From: Bog-473 sp963754445
GTDB lineage: Bacteria > Actinomycetota > Acidimicrobiia > Acidimicrobiales > RAAP-2
Direction: 5' to 3'
Assembly: GCA_963754445.1 (NCBI GenBank)
Contig: CAVWFT010000001.1
Location: forward strand, 1,116,001 to 1,180,000
DNA length: 64,000 bases
Shown: one piece after another, positions 41,791 through 49,508 of the stretch
How the letters are laid out: the number at the start of each line of letters is the position of its first letter
Position numbering within the stretch: the stretch's first letter is position 1
Made by a program: the position numbers and the translations under genes
The notes under the pieces: generated by a model
Told to the model about the DNA's origin: nothing
The model's database searches: none
Seen by the model: only the letters and a program-made list of their open reading frames with translations

Positions 41791-42288
41791 TCAGCCTGTC
41801 GGAGCGGTCCAGGTGGCCGGGTCCGCTCCGGAACCCGAGATGTCCGCTCCGGGCACCGGTGTCCCCGACACCAGCACGAGTCCGCCGATGGGGGCCAGCG
41901 CGGCCAGTCCGTACAGCAGTCCGAAGAGCGAGTACAGACAGAGCAGCGCACCGAGCACGAGGGCCACCACACCGGCCGCCGTGCTCTTCCGACGGGCGCG
42001 CAGGCCCAGCTCGGATGCGGCGACGGCCACGACGAGCGCGACGCCGCAGAAGGTGGCGATCCACAGGGCCGGGTCGACCGAGTAGACGGTGTGGGTGACC
42101 GGGAGTCCCCGCTCGTCCAACTGGTGGGCGGGATTGACCTGGAGGGTCACGACGACGAGCATCCCGGCCGCTCCCCACACCAGCGCCAGGACCAGGCCGA
42201 GGGCGCGACGCCGGAACGAGCGGTGGCGGACGTGCGGCGAAACCCGGTCGACGGCATGGGCGGCCGCCACGGGATCGACGGCTGCCAC
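41791..42288 (-). CDS. Hypothetical four-helix membrane protein
   Basis: 165 residues from GTG 42288, 5 bases after the histidine kinase stop, so it is probably third in the two-component operon. Helices are LGLVLALVWGAAGMLVVVTL, ALWIATFCGVALVVAVAAS, and a pair in the last third. Some ORFs extend further upstream into the kinase but lose credibility. A sensory or signalling accessory role is possible from position only. Confidence 0.55.
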   Translation of the reverse strand: MAAVDPVAAAHAVDRVSPHVRHRSFRRRALGLVLALVWGAAGMLVVVTLQVNPAHQLDERGLPVTHTVYSVDPALWIATFCGVALVVAVAASELGLRARRKSTAAGVVALVLGALLCLYSLFGLLYGLAALAPIGGLVLVSGTPVPGADISGSGADPATWTAPTG

Positions 42289-42293
42289 GCCGC

Positions 42294-44189
42294 TCAGGCG
42301 GGACGGGACGTGGCTGCCATCGTGCGCATCGGGATGAACACGCGGAACGTGGTCGACCAACCGGGAGTGTCCACGATGTCGACGAAACCCTCGTGGGCTT
42401 CGGCCACCGACTTGGCGATGGCCAGGCCGAGCCCGGTCCCCGGCACGCCCATCTCGAGCGACGAGGCCAGGCGATAGAAGCGTTCGAAGAGCTGATCGCG
42501 TTCGGTCTCCGGAATGCCGGGACCCTCGTCGAGCACCTGGACCCGGGCATAGGTCTCGGCGTTGTCGACGATCACCCGCACCCGCCCGCCCCGGGGTGAG
42601 AACTTGATGGCGTTGGAGAGCAGGTTGCCGAGCAGCTGGTGGAGCCGGGTGGGGTCGCCGAAGATCGGGACCTCGCTGCCGGGCTCCATGGTGAGGACGA
42701 TCCCGTTCACCTGCGCCGAGGTCTGCATGGCGTGCACGGCCTCGTCGGCGAGGAGGTTCAAGTCGAGCTCGGTGAAGGCGACCTTCAGCCCGCGCCCGGC
42801 ACCGGGATCGGCCAACAGGTCCTCGGCCACCCGCTGCAGTTGTTCGGCATTGCGGTCGATGGTGGCCAGCATCCGGATCTGACTCTCGGTGAGGTCACTC
42901 TGGGCGTCGAGCAGAAGCTCGATGAAGCCGCGGATGGACGTGATGGGCGTCCGCAACTCGTGGGACACCGTCGCCACCACGTCGTCCTTCATCTGCGTGA
43001 GCTCGCGCAGCCGGTTGTTCTGCTCGATGAGAGACTGGGTCACTTCTTTCTGGATGGCAAAGAGCCGTTCCCGGTCAGCCGCCAGCTCCTCGCGCTCGGT
43101 CACGTCGATCGCCACCACCACGTAGCCGCCGGTCGAGGGGGTGAGTACGTCATCGAACTCGGTTCTGGTCTCCGGCGCCGCTCCCGGCTCCGGCGCCGAC
43201 TCCTCCAGGCCGTCGTCCACGAGCGCACTGTCGGGGGTGGGAACGGGCAACGCACGCACCCGCACCACGCAGCGCCGCTGCTGTCCGTCCTTGCGGGTGG
43301 CGGTCCACGGGACTTCGGCCGCCATCTCCGCGTCCACGGGCTCGAGCGCGGTTCGCATGGCATCGATCGTCTGGCGCCGCTCGTCGATCTGGGCCGGATC
43401 GATGAAGTCGGCGATGGAGTGGATGCCCACCACCTCGGCCGCCCGGTACCCGAGGAGCTGTTCGGCCCCGGCCGAGAAGAACGTGACGGTGCCGGCAGGG
43501 TCGACACCCATGATCGCGCTGCCGGTGGCCGCCCGCAGGAGCGTCTCGAGCCGGTCGCGGGCGTAGTCGGCTTCGCGGGCGTTTCGCCGGGCGATGCGCG
43601 ACTGCTGAGCCAGGTCTCCGAGGACGGCACGGTCGCGCGAGACCATGGTGTAGACGGTGGACGCGACGAGCGTGGTCACGGTGGCCATCACTGCGACCTC
43701 ACGCCACTCGATCGTCGGGTACTTCGGTTTCCCCACCAAGAGCAGTGGAACCAGGAGCGCGAGATCGAGGCAGAACAGTCCCACCAGGAGATGGAGCCGT
43801 CGCCCGTAGAGCGCCAGCCACACAATGGGCAGGAGGTACATGACGACGAGGCCGGAATCGCTCCCTCCTTGTCCGTCGCGGATGATGGCGATGACGGCGA
43901 TGTAGCCGATCGGGACGACGAGCCAGGCCCAGTCGGGCAGTCGCTCCCAGGGCAGCAGGAAGGCCGCGGCGATCAGGACGAAGAAGATGATGCCGGCGAT
44001 GGCGATCTCGCGGTGGGCGTGGTGGGGGAAGGGGATTACGGCGACGAGGACGGTCCCGATGGCGACCAGCGCGATGACGGGCAGCCGGACGCGCAACGAT
44101 CCGGAGAAACCAATGGGTAGCGCGGTACCGGGCATCTGCAAGTCGCGACGCCCCGCGGTGCCGGTTCGGGTTGTGGTCTGGTCGCTCAC
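42294..44189 (-). CDS. Membrane sensor histidine kinase with PAS domain
   Basis: 631 residues from GTG 44189 (GTGA overlap with the response regulator stop). Six to seven membrane helices (about 30-185) form an uncharacterised input domain. A coiled linker and a PAS domain with PAC tail follow (about 220-375, FFSAGAEQLLGYRAAEV). The HisKA domain has H410 in ATVSHELRTP, and the HATPase domain has the N box LLSNAIKFSP, G1 DEGPGIPE and GTGLGLAI. The frame is open for 330 further codons into the regulator gene, but that is antisense-frame coincidence. The signal is unknown. Confidence 0.94.
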   Translation of the reverse strand: MSDQTTTRTGTAGRRDLQMPGTALPIGFSGSLRVRLPVIALVAIGTVLVAVIPFPHHAHREIAIAGIIFFVLIAAAFLLPWERLPDWAWLVVPIGYIAVIAIIRDGQGGSDSGLVVMYLLPIVWLALYGRRLHLLVGLFCLDLALLVPLLLVGKPKYPTIEWREVAVMATVTTLVASTVYTMVSRDRAVLGDLAQQSRIARRNAREADYARDRLETLLRAATGSAIMGVDPAGTVTFFSAGAEQLLGYRAAEVVGIHSIADFIDPAQIDERRQTIDAMRTALEPVDAEMAAEVPWTATRKDGQQRRCVVRVRALPVPTPDSALVDDGLEESAPEPGAAPETRTEFDDVLTPSTGGYVVVAIDVTEREELAADRERLFAIQKEVTQSLIEQNNRLRELTQMKDDVVATVSHELRTPITSIRGFIELLLDAQSDLTESQIRMLATIDRNAEQLQRVAEDLLADPGAGRGLKVAFTELDLNLLADEAVHAMQTSAQVNGIVLTMEPGSEVPIFGDPTRLHQLLGNLLSNAIKFSPRGGRVRVIVDNAETYARVQVLDEGPGIPETERDQLFERFYRLASSLEMGVPGTGLGLAIAKSVAEAHEGFVDIVDTPGWSTTFRVFIPMRTMAATSRPA

Positions 44190-44884
44190 CGGCCCCGGGA
44201 TCTGTACCGGTAGCCGAATCCTCGCACCGTCTCGATGGGGGAGTCGTCGCCCTCTTCCCAACCCAACTTTCTCCGCAGACGCAGCACGGCGTACTTGACC
44301 CTGCTGGTGGCCAGACCGCTGGGGTCGTCCCAGGCCAACTCGATGAGCTGGTCCGACGAGAGCACCTGACCCTGGTGTCGGCTCAGCGTGGCGAGGAGTC
44401 GGTACTCGGTGGGGGTCAGCACGACCAGCTTGCCGTCGATGCGCACCTCCTGGTGGGCATAGTCCACATGGAGCGTGCCATCGTCGAACGTGGTCACGGG
44501 GCCGTTCCGTGAGACCTGGCGCCGGCCGATCGCCTGCAACCGTGCGAGGAATTCGACCCGACTGAAGGGTTTCGTCAGGTAGTCGTCGGCCCCGGCGTTG
44601 AGGCCTCGCACCTTGTCTCGCTCCGTGCCCAGTGCCGTCAGCATGAGGACGGGAGTGTCGCTCATGTCCCGAATGCGCTCGAGGACCTGCCATCCGTCGA
44701 GGTCGGGCAGCCCCACGTCGAGCACGACGATGTCCGGCTGGCTCTCGTGGAACTGTCGGACTCCGTCCCGACCCTCCATCGCCTCGGCAACCGAGAAGCC
44801 CTCGCGTTCGAGGAGGGTCCTCAACAGCTGGCGAATGTCGGCCTCGTCTTCGATGACGAGGACCGAGGTCTGTCCATCTCGCAT
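44186..44884 (-). CDS. OmpR/PhoB-family response regulator
   Basis: 232 residues. The receiver domain has the acidic pair VIEDEADIR, phosphoacceptor D56 in VVLDVGLPD, Thr in MLTALG and Lys in LTKPFS. The C-terminal winged-helix domain is LTPTEYRLLATLSRHQGQ and ETVRGFGYRYR. It is the first gene of the operon with the histidine kinase. Its start (ATG 44884) is 8 bases from a TAGAGT hexamer. Confidence 0.96.
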   Translation of the reverse strand: MRDGQTSVLVIEDEADIRQLLRTLLEREGFSVAEAMEGRDGVRQFHESQPDIVVLDVGLPDLDGWQVLERIRDMSDTPVLMLTALGTERDKVRGLNAGADDYLTKPFSRVEFLARLQAIGRRQVSRNGPVTTFDDGTLHVDYAHQEVRIDGKLVVLTPTEYRLLATLSRHQGQVLSSDQLIELAWDDPSGLATSRVKYAVLRLRRKLGWEEGDDSPIETVRGFGYRYRSRGR

Positions 44885-44892
44885 TGGTCTCG

Positions 44893-44913
44893 ACTCTACC
44901 TGGGCAAATGCCC
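44893..44913 (-). promoter_or_regulatory. Response-regulator promoter with adjacent 12-bp palindrome
   Basis: On the minus strand TAGAGT (44898-44893) lies 8 bases before the ATG. The perfect palindrome GGGCAAATGCCC (44902-44913) sits just upstream of it, where an activator or repressor could act. The regulator's own binding is a natural guess but not shown. Confidence 0.45.
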
Positions 44914-45259
44914 GATTCGATGGTTACTGAGCGGAAAAGGGATACCCAACATGTCGGCGCGAAACACCTGTTTGTTGACAAAAAATTGTTTTCAGTTTTC
45001 CTTGAAATGATGCGGTGAGGCGACGGATCGCCACACATCGGTTCCACGGCCCGCCCCGTCAGAATATTCCGGACGACAGGGTCGATGCCACGTTTGCCCA
45101 GGCCGGAGGCAACGGAGGTCGCAACGGCAAGGCGCCGGACCGAGGCCGCAGAGGCGGGGCGGGGCCGGGACCGGGGCCGCACGTGGGCGGCGCGGACCGA
45201 TCAGTCCGGAAAAAAGAAAATCAGCGCAGCGACTTGGAGCGAAAGGTGCGCCGGCCTGG

Positions 45260-45295
45260 GTCGTCGGCTCCCCCCGGAAAGCTCCGGCCGACGAC
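45260..45295 (+). ncRNA. Long GC hairpin upstream of yajC (possible structured RNA)
   Basis: GTCGTCGGC (45260-45268) pairs perfectly with GCCGACGAC (45287-45295), with a possible lower GGCC/GGCC helix across a 3-base bulge and an inner CCGG/CCGG pair. A run of purines with ggaaaaaagaaaat lies just upstream at 45210. No known riboswitch class is recognised. Confidence 0.3.
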
Positions 45296-45461
45296 GGCCT
45301 GAAGCCGACGCACCTCTCTGTTGCTCCTACCCCCTCGGTGTTCCCCCGTGCGAGAATCCGTTCCCCTTCGTCGGACTCTCACGTGGTCGCCCCCCTCCGA
45401 ACGACCGTCACCGTGAGGTTGCTGTACTGATGGTGCGTACTTTGAAGAGGAGGTGTCGCAA

Positions 45462-45506
45462 CCCGGGCCACTTTGGGTTGCATTCCGGTTGCTTCAAGCG
45501 CCCGGG
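45462..45506 (+). ncRNA. Second long inverted repeat upstream of yajC
   Basis: CCCGGGC (45462-45468) pairs with GCCCGGG (45500-45506) around a 31-base loop containing two 'ggttgc' copies. It may form one RNA domain with the hairpin at 45260. The function is unknown. Confidence 0.25.
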
Positions 45507-45619
45507 CCGACCATGACCGCCAGAGGGCACGACAAGAGCCGTTCTCCCCGCCGGGAGGCGACTGCACAGGGGCGCAGTGGGGGGAGTGTCGCTGCCCGGG
45601 AGACCGGGACCCCAGGCAC

Positions 45620-45625
45620 TAGGGT
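45620..45625 (+). promoter_or_regulatory. -10 hexamer for the yajC-secDF operon
   Basis: TAGGGT lies 36 bases before the yajC ATG, and AAGGA follows at 6 bases from the start. The promoter is supported by position rather than a clear -35. Confidence 0.4.
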
Positions 45626-45661
45626 GGCGCGTCGCAACCTCCCCAGGTCGAAGGATTTCCC

Positions 45662-46174
45662 ATGACAGCAACCTTGGCGATCACCCACCTCGTGCTCGCC
45701 ACCACCTCGAAGTCGAGTGGCTCCAACCCGCTCGTGACACTGGTCCCGCTCCTCGCCATTGGCGCGTTGGGCTACTTCTTCTTCATACGCCCTCAGCAGA
45801 AGAAGGCCCAGGCGGCCCGGCAGTCCCAGAACTCGGACATCGACGTCGGCGACGAGGTGCAGACAATCGGTGGCGTGATCGGCACCGTCCTCGAGATCCA
45901 CGGTGACCGCTACACGCTGTTGACCGGCGCCCTCGGCGACGACGGGAACCTCGACGGTCCGCAGCCCACGCGCATCGTGTTCGTCCGTCAGGCCATCGCC
46001 CGCAAAGTCGAGCGTGTGCAGGACGTCGAGGTGGACGAGCCGGTTGACGACGTGCGGACCGATTCGTCGACCAACGGCAAGGTCGCTCCGTCCGCCGCCA
46101 GTGACGACATCGACGACGTCCAGGGTGATGCGTCCACGCAAGCAGAGCACCACGGGGAGGCTGAAGAGGCGTGA
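45662..46174 (+). CDS. yajC: Preprotein translocase accessory subunit YajC
   Basis: 170 residues. One membrane helix (about 26-42, VPLLAIGALGYFFFI) is followed by the diagnostic RPQQKKAQ and GDEVQTIGGVIGTV. The acidic C-terminal ~65 residues are longer than in E. coli YajC. It works with SecD and SecF at the SecYEG translocon. ATG 45662 follows AAGGA at 6 bases. The gene overlaps the secD start by 47 bases. Confidence 0.95.
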   Translation: MTATLAITHLVLATTSKSSGSNPLVTLVPLLAIGALGYFFFIRPQQKKAQAARQSQNSDIDVGDEVQTIGGVIGTVLEIHGDRYTLLTGALGDDGNLDGPQPTRIVFVRQAIARKVERVQDVEVDEPVDDVRTDSSTNGKVAPSAASDDIDDVQGDASTQAEHHGEAEEA

Positions 46175-47801
46175 GCCCCAAGTCGGGGGGCGCGCCCAGC
46201 GACGGCAGCGGCGCAATCTCCTCATCAGCGTGCTGGTGGTGGTGGCGATCTCGATCGGCTCTTTCGCCGCGGTCTTCGCCGCGAAGTGGTCGCCCCGGCT
46301 GGGCCTCGATCTCGCCGGTGGGGTCTCGGTCGTCTACACCGCCGAGGGGCAGCACGTCTCGCAGTCCGATCTGGACGAGACGGTCAACATCCTCAACCTG
46401 CGCGTGAACGGGCTCGGTGTGTCGGGTGCCGAAGTGCAGTCCACCGGCAAGAACCAGATCTCGGTCTCGATCCCCGGCGTCACGAACGCGCAACAGGTGC
46501 TCCAGCAGATCGGTCAGACGGCGCGCATGTACTTCCGTCCCGTCCTTTGCTACGCCTATCCCCCAGAGGTCCCCAAGGGATCGAAGCTCAAGACCCTCCC
46601 GCCCAGCTTCGCCAACGTGCCGGCCTGCGGTTCGTCGTACGTGACGAACGCGACGACGCTGGCCGTCAACACCACCACGGGAGAACCGACCAACAACATC
46701 GGTCCCGACCCCCAGTACGCCGGGCTGGGCTCGACCAGTCCCGAGAAGCCGAACTACGAGAAGAGCACGGTCCTCCTGCCGGGCCTGCCCGGAAGCGACG
46801 CCTGCGGAGCGAACAACGTGCGCTGCGTCCTCGGCCCCAGCCAAATGACCGGCCATGCCATCGGAAGCGCCACCGCCACCCTCGACCAGACGGGGAAATG
46901 GGTGGTCGACTACACCTTGAACGGCGCCGCCAACTCGCATCTCTGGGACACCGTGGCGTCGGAGAACTTCCATTCCCTGCTCGGCATCGAGCTCGACGGT
47001 GTCGTGTACTCGGCCCCCCTCATCCAGCCGACCCAGGCCAGCTTCTCGTCCTTCGACGGCAAGGGTGAGATCTCGGGCAACCTGACGCAAACCGATGCCG
47101 ACAATCTGGCTCAGGCCATGAACTTTGGCGCCCTGCCCATCACCTTGAAGGCTGCGACGTCAGAGACCGTCTCGGCCACTCTGGGTCACTCGGCGCTCGT
47201 CGCCGGACTGGGAGCGGGCATCGCCGGGCTGATCCTCGTCCTGCTCTACGTGCTCCTCTACTACCGGGCTCTGGGTCTGGTCGTCATCTCGGGTCTGCTG
47301 CTCACCGCGCTGCTCCTCTGGGCGATCATCTCCGCTCTCGGGCACACCTCGGTGGCCCCCAGCTTCGACCTGGCCGGCATCACCGGGTTGATCGTGTCGA
47401 TCGGCATCACCGTCGACTCGTACATCGTGTATTTCGAACGGTTGAAGGACGAGACCAGATCCGGGCGCTCCGTGCGCACCTCGGTCGACCGCGGCTTCAA
47501 GAGCGCCTGGCGCACCGTGTGGGCGGCCGACTTCGTCTCGCTCCTCGCCGCGCTGGTCCTGTACTTCGTGGCGGTCGGCAACGTGAAGGGCTTCGCCTTC
47601 TTCCTCGGGCTCTCGACCATCATGGACATGGCGATCACGTGGTTCTACACCCGGCCCCTCGTCATCCTCCTCGGCCAGAGTGAACGACTGCAGGGTTCGG
47701 GTGCGTTCAGCATCGCCACCGGGCTGGCGGCGGGACCGCAGGGTCCCGAGCAGTTCCGGCGCCTGCCGTCGGGCGCGGCGGCCGGAGGTGGAGGCTCGTG
47801 A
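46128..47801 (+). CDS. secD: Protein translocase subunit SecD
   Basis: 557 residues from ATG 46128, which overlaps the end of yajC by 47 bases and gives a basic N-terminus (MRPRKQSTTGRLKRR) before the first helix. The large outside P1 domain starts LGLDLAGGVSVVYTAEG and ends near residue 320. Five further helices follow, with GITVDSYIVYFERLKDE as the SecD/SecF signature. A Gly/Asn/Thr-rich stretch in P1 (about 165-245) is longer than in E. coli. SecDF uses the proton gradient to pull exported proteins through. Confidence 0.95.
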   Translation: MRPRKQSTTGRLKRREPQVGGRAQRRQRRNLLISVLVVVAISIGSFAAVFAAKWSPRLGLDLAGGVSVVYTAEGQHVSQSDLDETVNILNLRVNGLGVSGAEVQSTGKNQISVSIPGVTNAQQVLQQIGQTARMYFRPVLCYAYPPEVPKGSKLKTLPPSFANVPACGSSYVTNATTLAVNTTTGEPTNNIGPDPQYAGLGSTSPEKPNYEKSTVLLPGLPGSDACGANNVRCVLGPSQMTGHAIGSATATLDQTGKWVVDYTLNGAANSHLWDTVASENFHSLLGIELDGVVYSAPLIQPTQASFSSFDGKGEISGNLTQTDADNLAQAMNFGALPITLKAATSETVSATLGHSALVAGLGAGIAGLILVLLYVLLYYRALGLVVISGLLLTALLLWAIISALGHTSVAPSFDLAGITGLIVSIGITVDSYIVYFERLKDETRSGRSVRTSVDRGFKSAWRTVWAADFVSLLAALVLYFVAVGNVKGFAFFLGLSTIMDMAITWFYTRPLVILLGQSERLQGSGAFSIATGLAAGPQGPEQFRRLPSGAAAGGGGS

Positions 47802-49417
47802 GCCGGCGCCGCAAGGGAGGCCCGGACGAGGAGAACGAGAGTTCGCTCGACGACGTGCCCGAGGAGGAGGTCGAAGCGTTCGAGGAGGGCCTCGACACCG
47901 AGGACCTGGACGAGGACGAGCTCGTCACGGTCGACGACGCGGCCCGGGCGCTCCTGGCGAAGGGACCGAAGGGTCACGGGCCGATCGCTCGCCTCTACCG
48001 GGGTGAGACCCGATTCGACTTCGTGGGCCGCCGGCGCATCTGGTTCGCCATCTCCACGCTGATCATCGTGCTCGGCATCGTCTCGATCGTCCTGCGGGGC
48101 GGCCTGAATCTCGGTATCGAGTTCAAGGGCGGGACCGAGTGGACGATCGCTGCTCCCAACGTGACCCAGACCGAGGCGGCGAACGCCGTGAAGGGCACGG
48201 GCCTCATCGATCCCACCGTCGAGCTGCTGGGTACCGGGAGCAAGCAGACCCTCAACGTCCAGTCGGATCTCAACAAGCTCCCGTCGGACCAGCAGGACCA
48301 GGTGAGCTGCAACGTCCAGATCGCCATGCTGAAGCTGACCGGCTCCCACAATCCGACCTGCCCGACGGCGACGGCGTCCACGAATGCGACGACGACGACG
48401 ACCGTTCCCTCGTCCACGACGACGAGCGCCGCGGGGGCCACGACCACCACGACCGCACCCAGCACGCAGGCACCGAAGGACGCGGTCGACAAAATCAGCA
48501 TCACGACGGTCGGTCCGACCTGGGGCTCTTCCATCACGAACAAGGCCATCGAGGCCCTGATCATCTTCTTCATCGTCGTGGCCATCTACATCAGCATCCG
48601 CTTCGAGCCCAAGATGGCCCTCGCGGCATTCATCGCCATGATCCACGACGTGCTCGTGGCGGTCGGCATCTACTCCATCTTCAATTTCCAGGTGACCCCC
48701 GACACCGTCGTCGCCATCCTGACCATCCTCGGCTACTCGCTCTACGACACCGTGGTCGTCTTCGACCGGGTCCGCGACAACACGAAGGGAATCGGCGGGA
48801 GTGGGCGACTGACCTACCCGCAGCTCATCAACCTGTCGATGAACCAGACCTTGGCCCGCTCCATCAACACATCGGCCGTGGCCATCATCCCGGTGCTGGC
48901 CATCTTGGTCATCGGGGCCCAGATTCTCGGCGCCACCACCTTGCAGTCATACGGCCTCGCGCTCTTCGTCGGTCTGCTCTCGGGGGCCTATTCGTCGATC
49001 TTCATCGCCTCACCCGTTCTCTGCATGATGAAAGAGCGTGAGGACCGCTGGCAGACCGTGGCCCAGCGCCAAGCCAAGCGGGGCGAAGACCAGGGGTGGT
49101 ACTCCGCCGTCGATGCGGCCAACCTCACGACCAACATGAACCTGGCCGCCTCCGGTCAGGTGGGTCGCGCCGGTCGGGCGGCGACGAAGCCGCGTTCGGC
49201 TCCGGCGAAGCGCACGGGACCCATCCGGCCCGGTTCGGCCGGCCAGGCCGCCAGCGAGAGGAGCGGCAACAGCGGCGGCAATGGCAGCGGCACCCCCTCG
49301 GGCAACGGCCATGCCGACATGGACGGGACAGCCGGCGACTCGTCCGGCGCCTCTGCTGCGGAAGCCCCGAGCGGTGGCGTGAAGCCCCGCAAGGCCAAGG
49401 GCAAACGCCGCCGCTGA
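47798..49417 (+). CDS. secF: Protein translocase subunit SecF
   Basis: 539 residues from GTG 47798 (4-base overlap with secD). Six helices, with LNLGIEFKGGTEWTI in the P4-type region and DTVVVFDRVRDNT as the family signature. Extra material is unusual: an acidic N-terminus of about 65 residues, a Thr-rich insert (residues about 188-226, mostly Thr/Ala/Ser) in the outside loop, and a Gly/Ser/Ala/Lys-rich C-terminal tail of about 100 residues ending KAKGKRRR. The apt gene that often follows secF is not here; relA is next. Confidence 0.95.
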   Translation: MSRRRKGGPDEENESSLDDVPEEEVEAFEEGLDTEDLDEDELVTVDDAARALLAKGPKGHGPIARLYRGETRFDFVGRRRIWFAISTLIIVLGIVSIVLRGGLNLGIEFKGGTEWTIAAPNVTQTEAANAVKGTGLIDPTVELLGTGSKQTLNVQSDLNKLPSDQQDQVSCNVQIAMLKLTGSHNPTCPTATASTNATTTTTVPSSTTTSAAGATTTTTAPSTQAPKDAVDKISITTVGPTWGSSITNKAIEALIIFFIVVAIYISIRFEPKMALAAFIAMIHDVLVAVGIYSIFNFQVTPDTVVAILTILGYSLYDTVVVFDRVRDNTKGIGGSGRLTYPQLINLSMNQTLARSINTSAVAIIPVLAILVIGAQILGATTLQSYGLALFVGLLSGAYSSIFIASPVLCMMKEREDRWQTVAQRQAKRGEDQGWYSAVDAANLTTNMNLAASGQVGRAGRAATKPRSAPAKRTGPIRPGSAGQAASERSGNSGGNGSGTPSGNGHADMDGTAGDSSGASAAEAPSGGVKPRKAKGKRRR

Positions 49418-49496
49418 GGAGCCGCCACCCGCAAGACTCCGGCGGCCCCGGGCGCTCCCGACGCGGAGAAGCGCCGGGAAGCGGTCTGTCGGCGCA

Positions 49497-49502
49497 TATC
49501 CT
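49497..49502 (+). promoter_or_regulatory. -10 hexamer for a leaderless relA transcript
   Basis: TATCCT is followed by exactly 6 bases and ATG 49509, with no Shine-Dalgarno sequence. Confidence 0.55.
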
Positions 49503-49508
49503 GGACAG

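Larger units (their letters stand above)
44885..45661. other. Non-coding block, 777 bases, between the response regulator and yajC
   Basis: No ORF with a ribosome site is convincing here. An AT-rich patch at about 44960-45010 contains TTGACA (44975) and the palindrome AAACACCTGTTT (44962-44973). GC-rich sequence follows with two long inverted repeats, listed separately. Near 45600 comes a CCCGG-GAGA-CCGGG hairpin, a TAGGGT hexamer and then the yajC ribosome site. Confidence 0.6.

Noticed and set aside
44975..45008. Rightward promoter with TTGACA at 44975
   Set aside because: No -10 hexamer stands at 16-18 bases, and no gene starts within 650 bases. I left it as part of the non-coding block.
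44190..45182. Upstream extension of the histidine kinase frame to 962 residues
   Set aside because: The added part runs out of frame through the response regulator gene. GTG 44189 with a GTGA overlap is the natural start.
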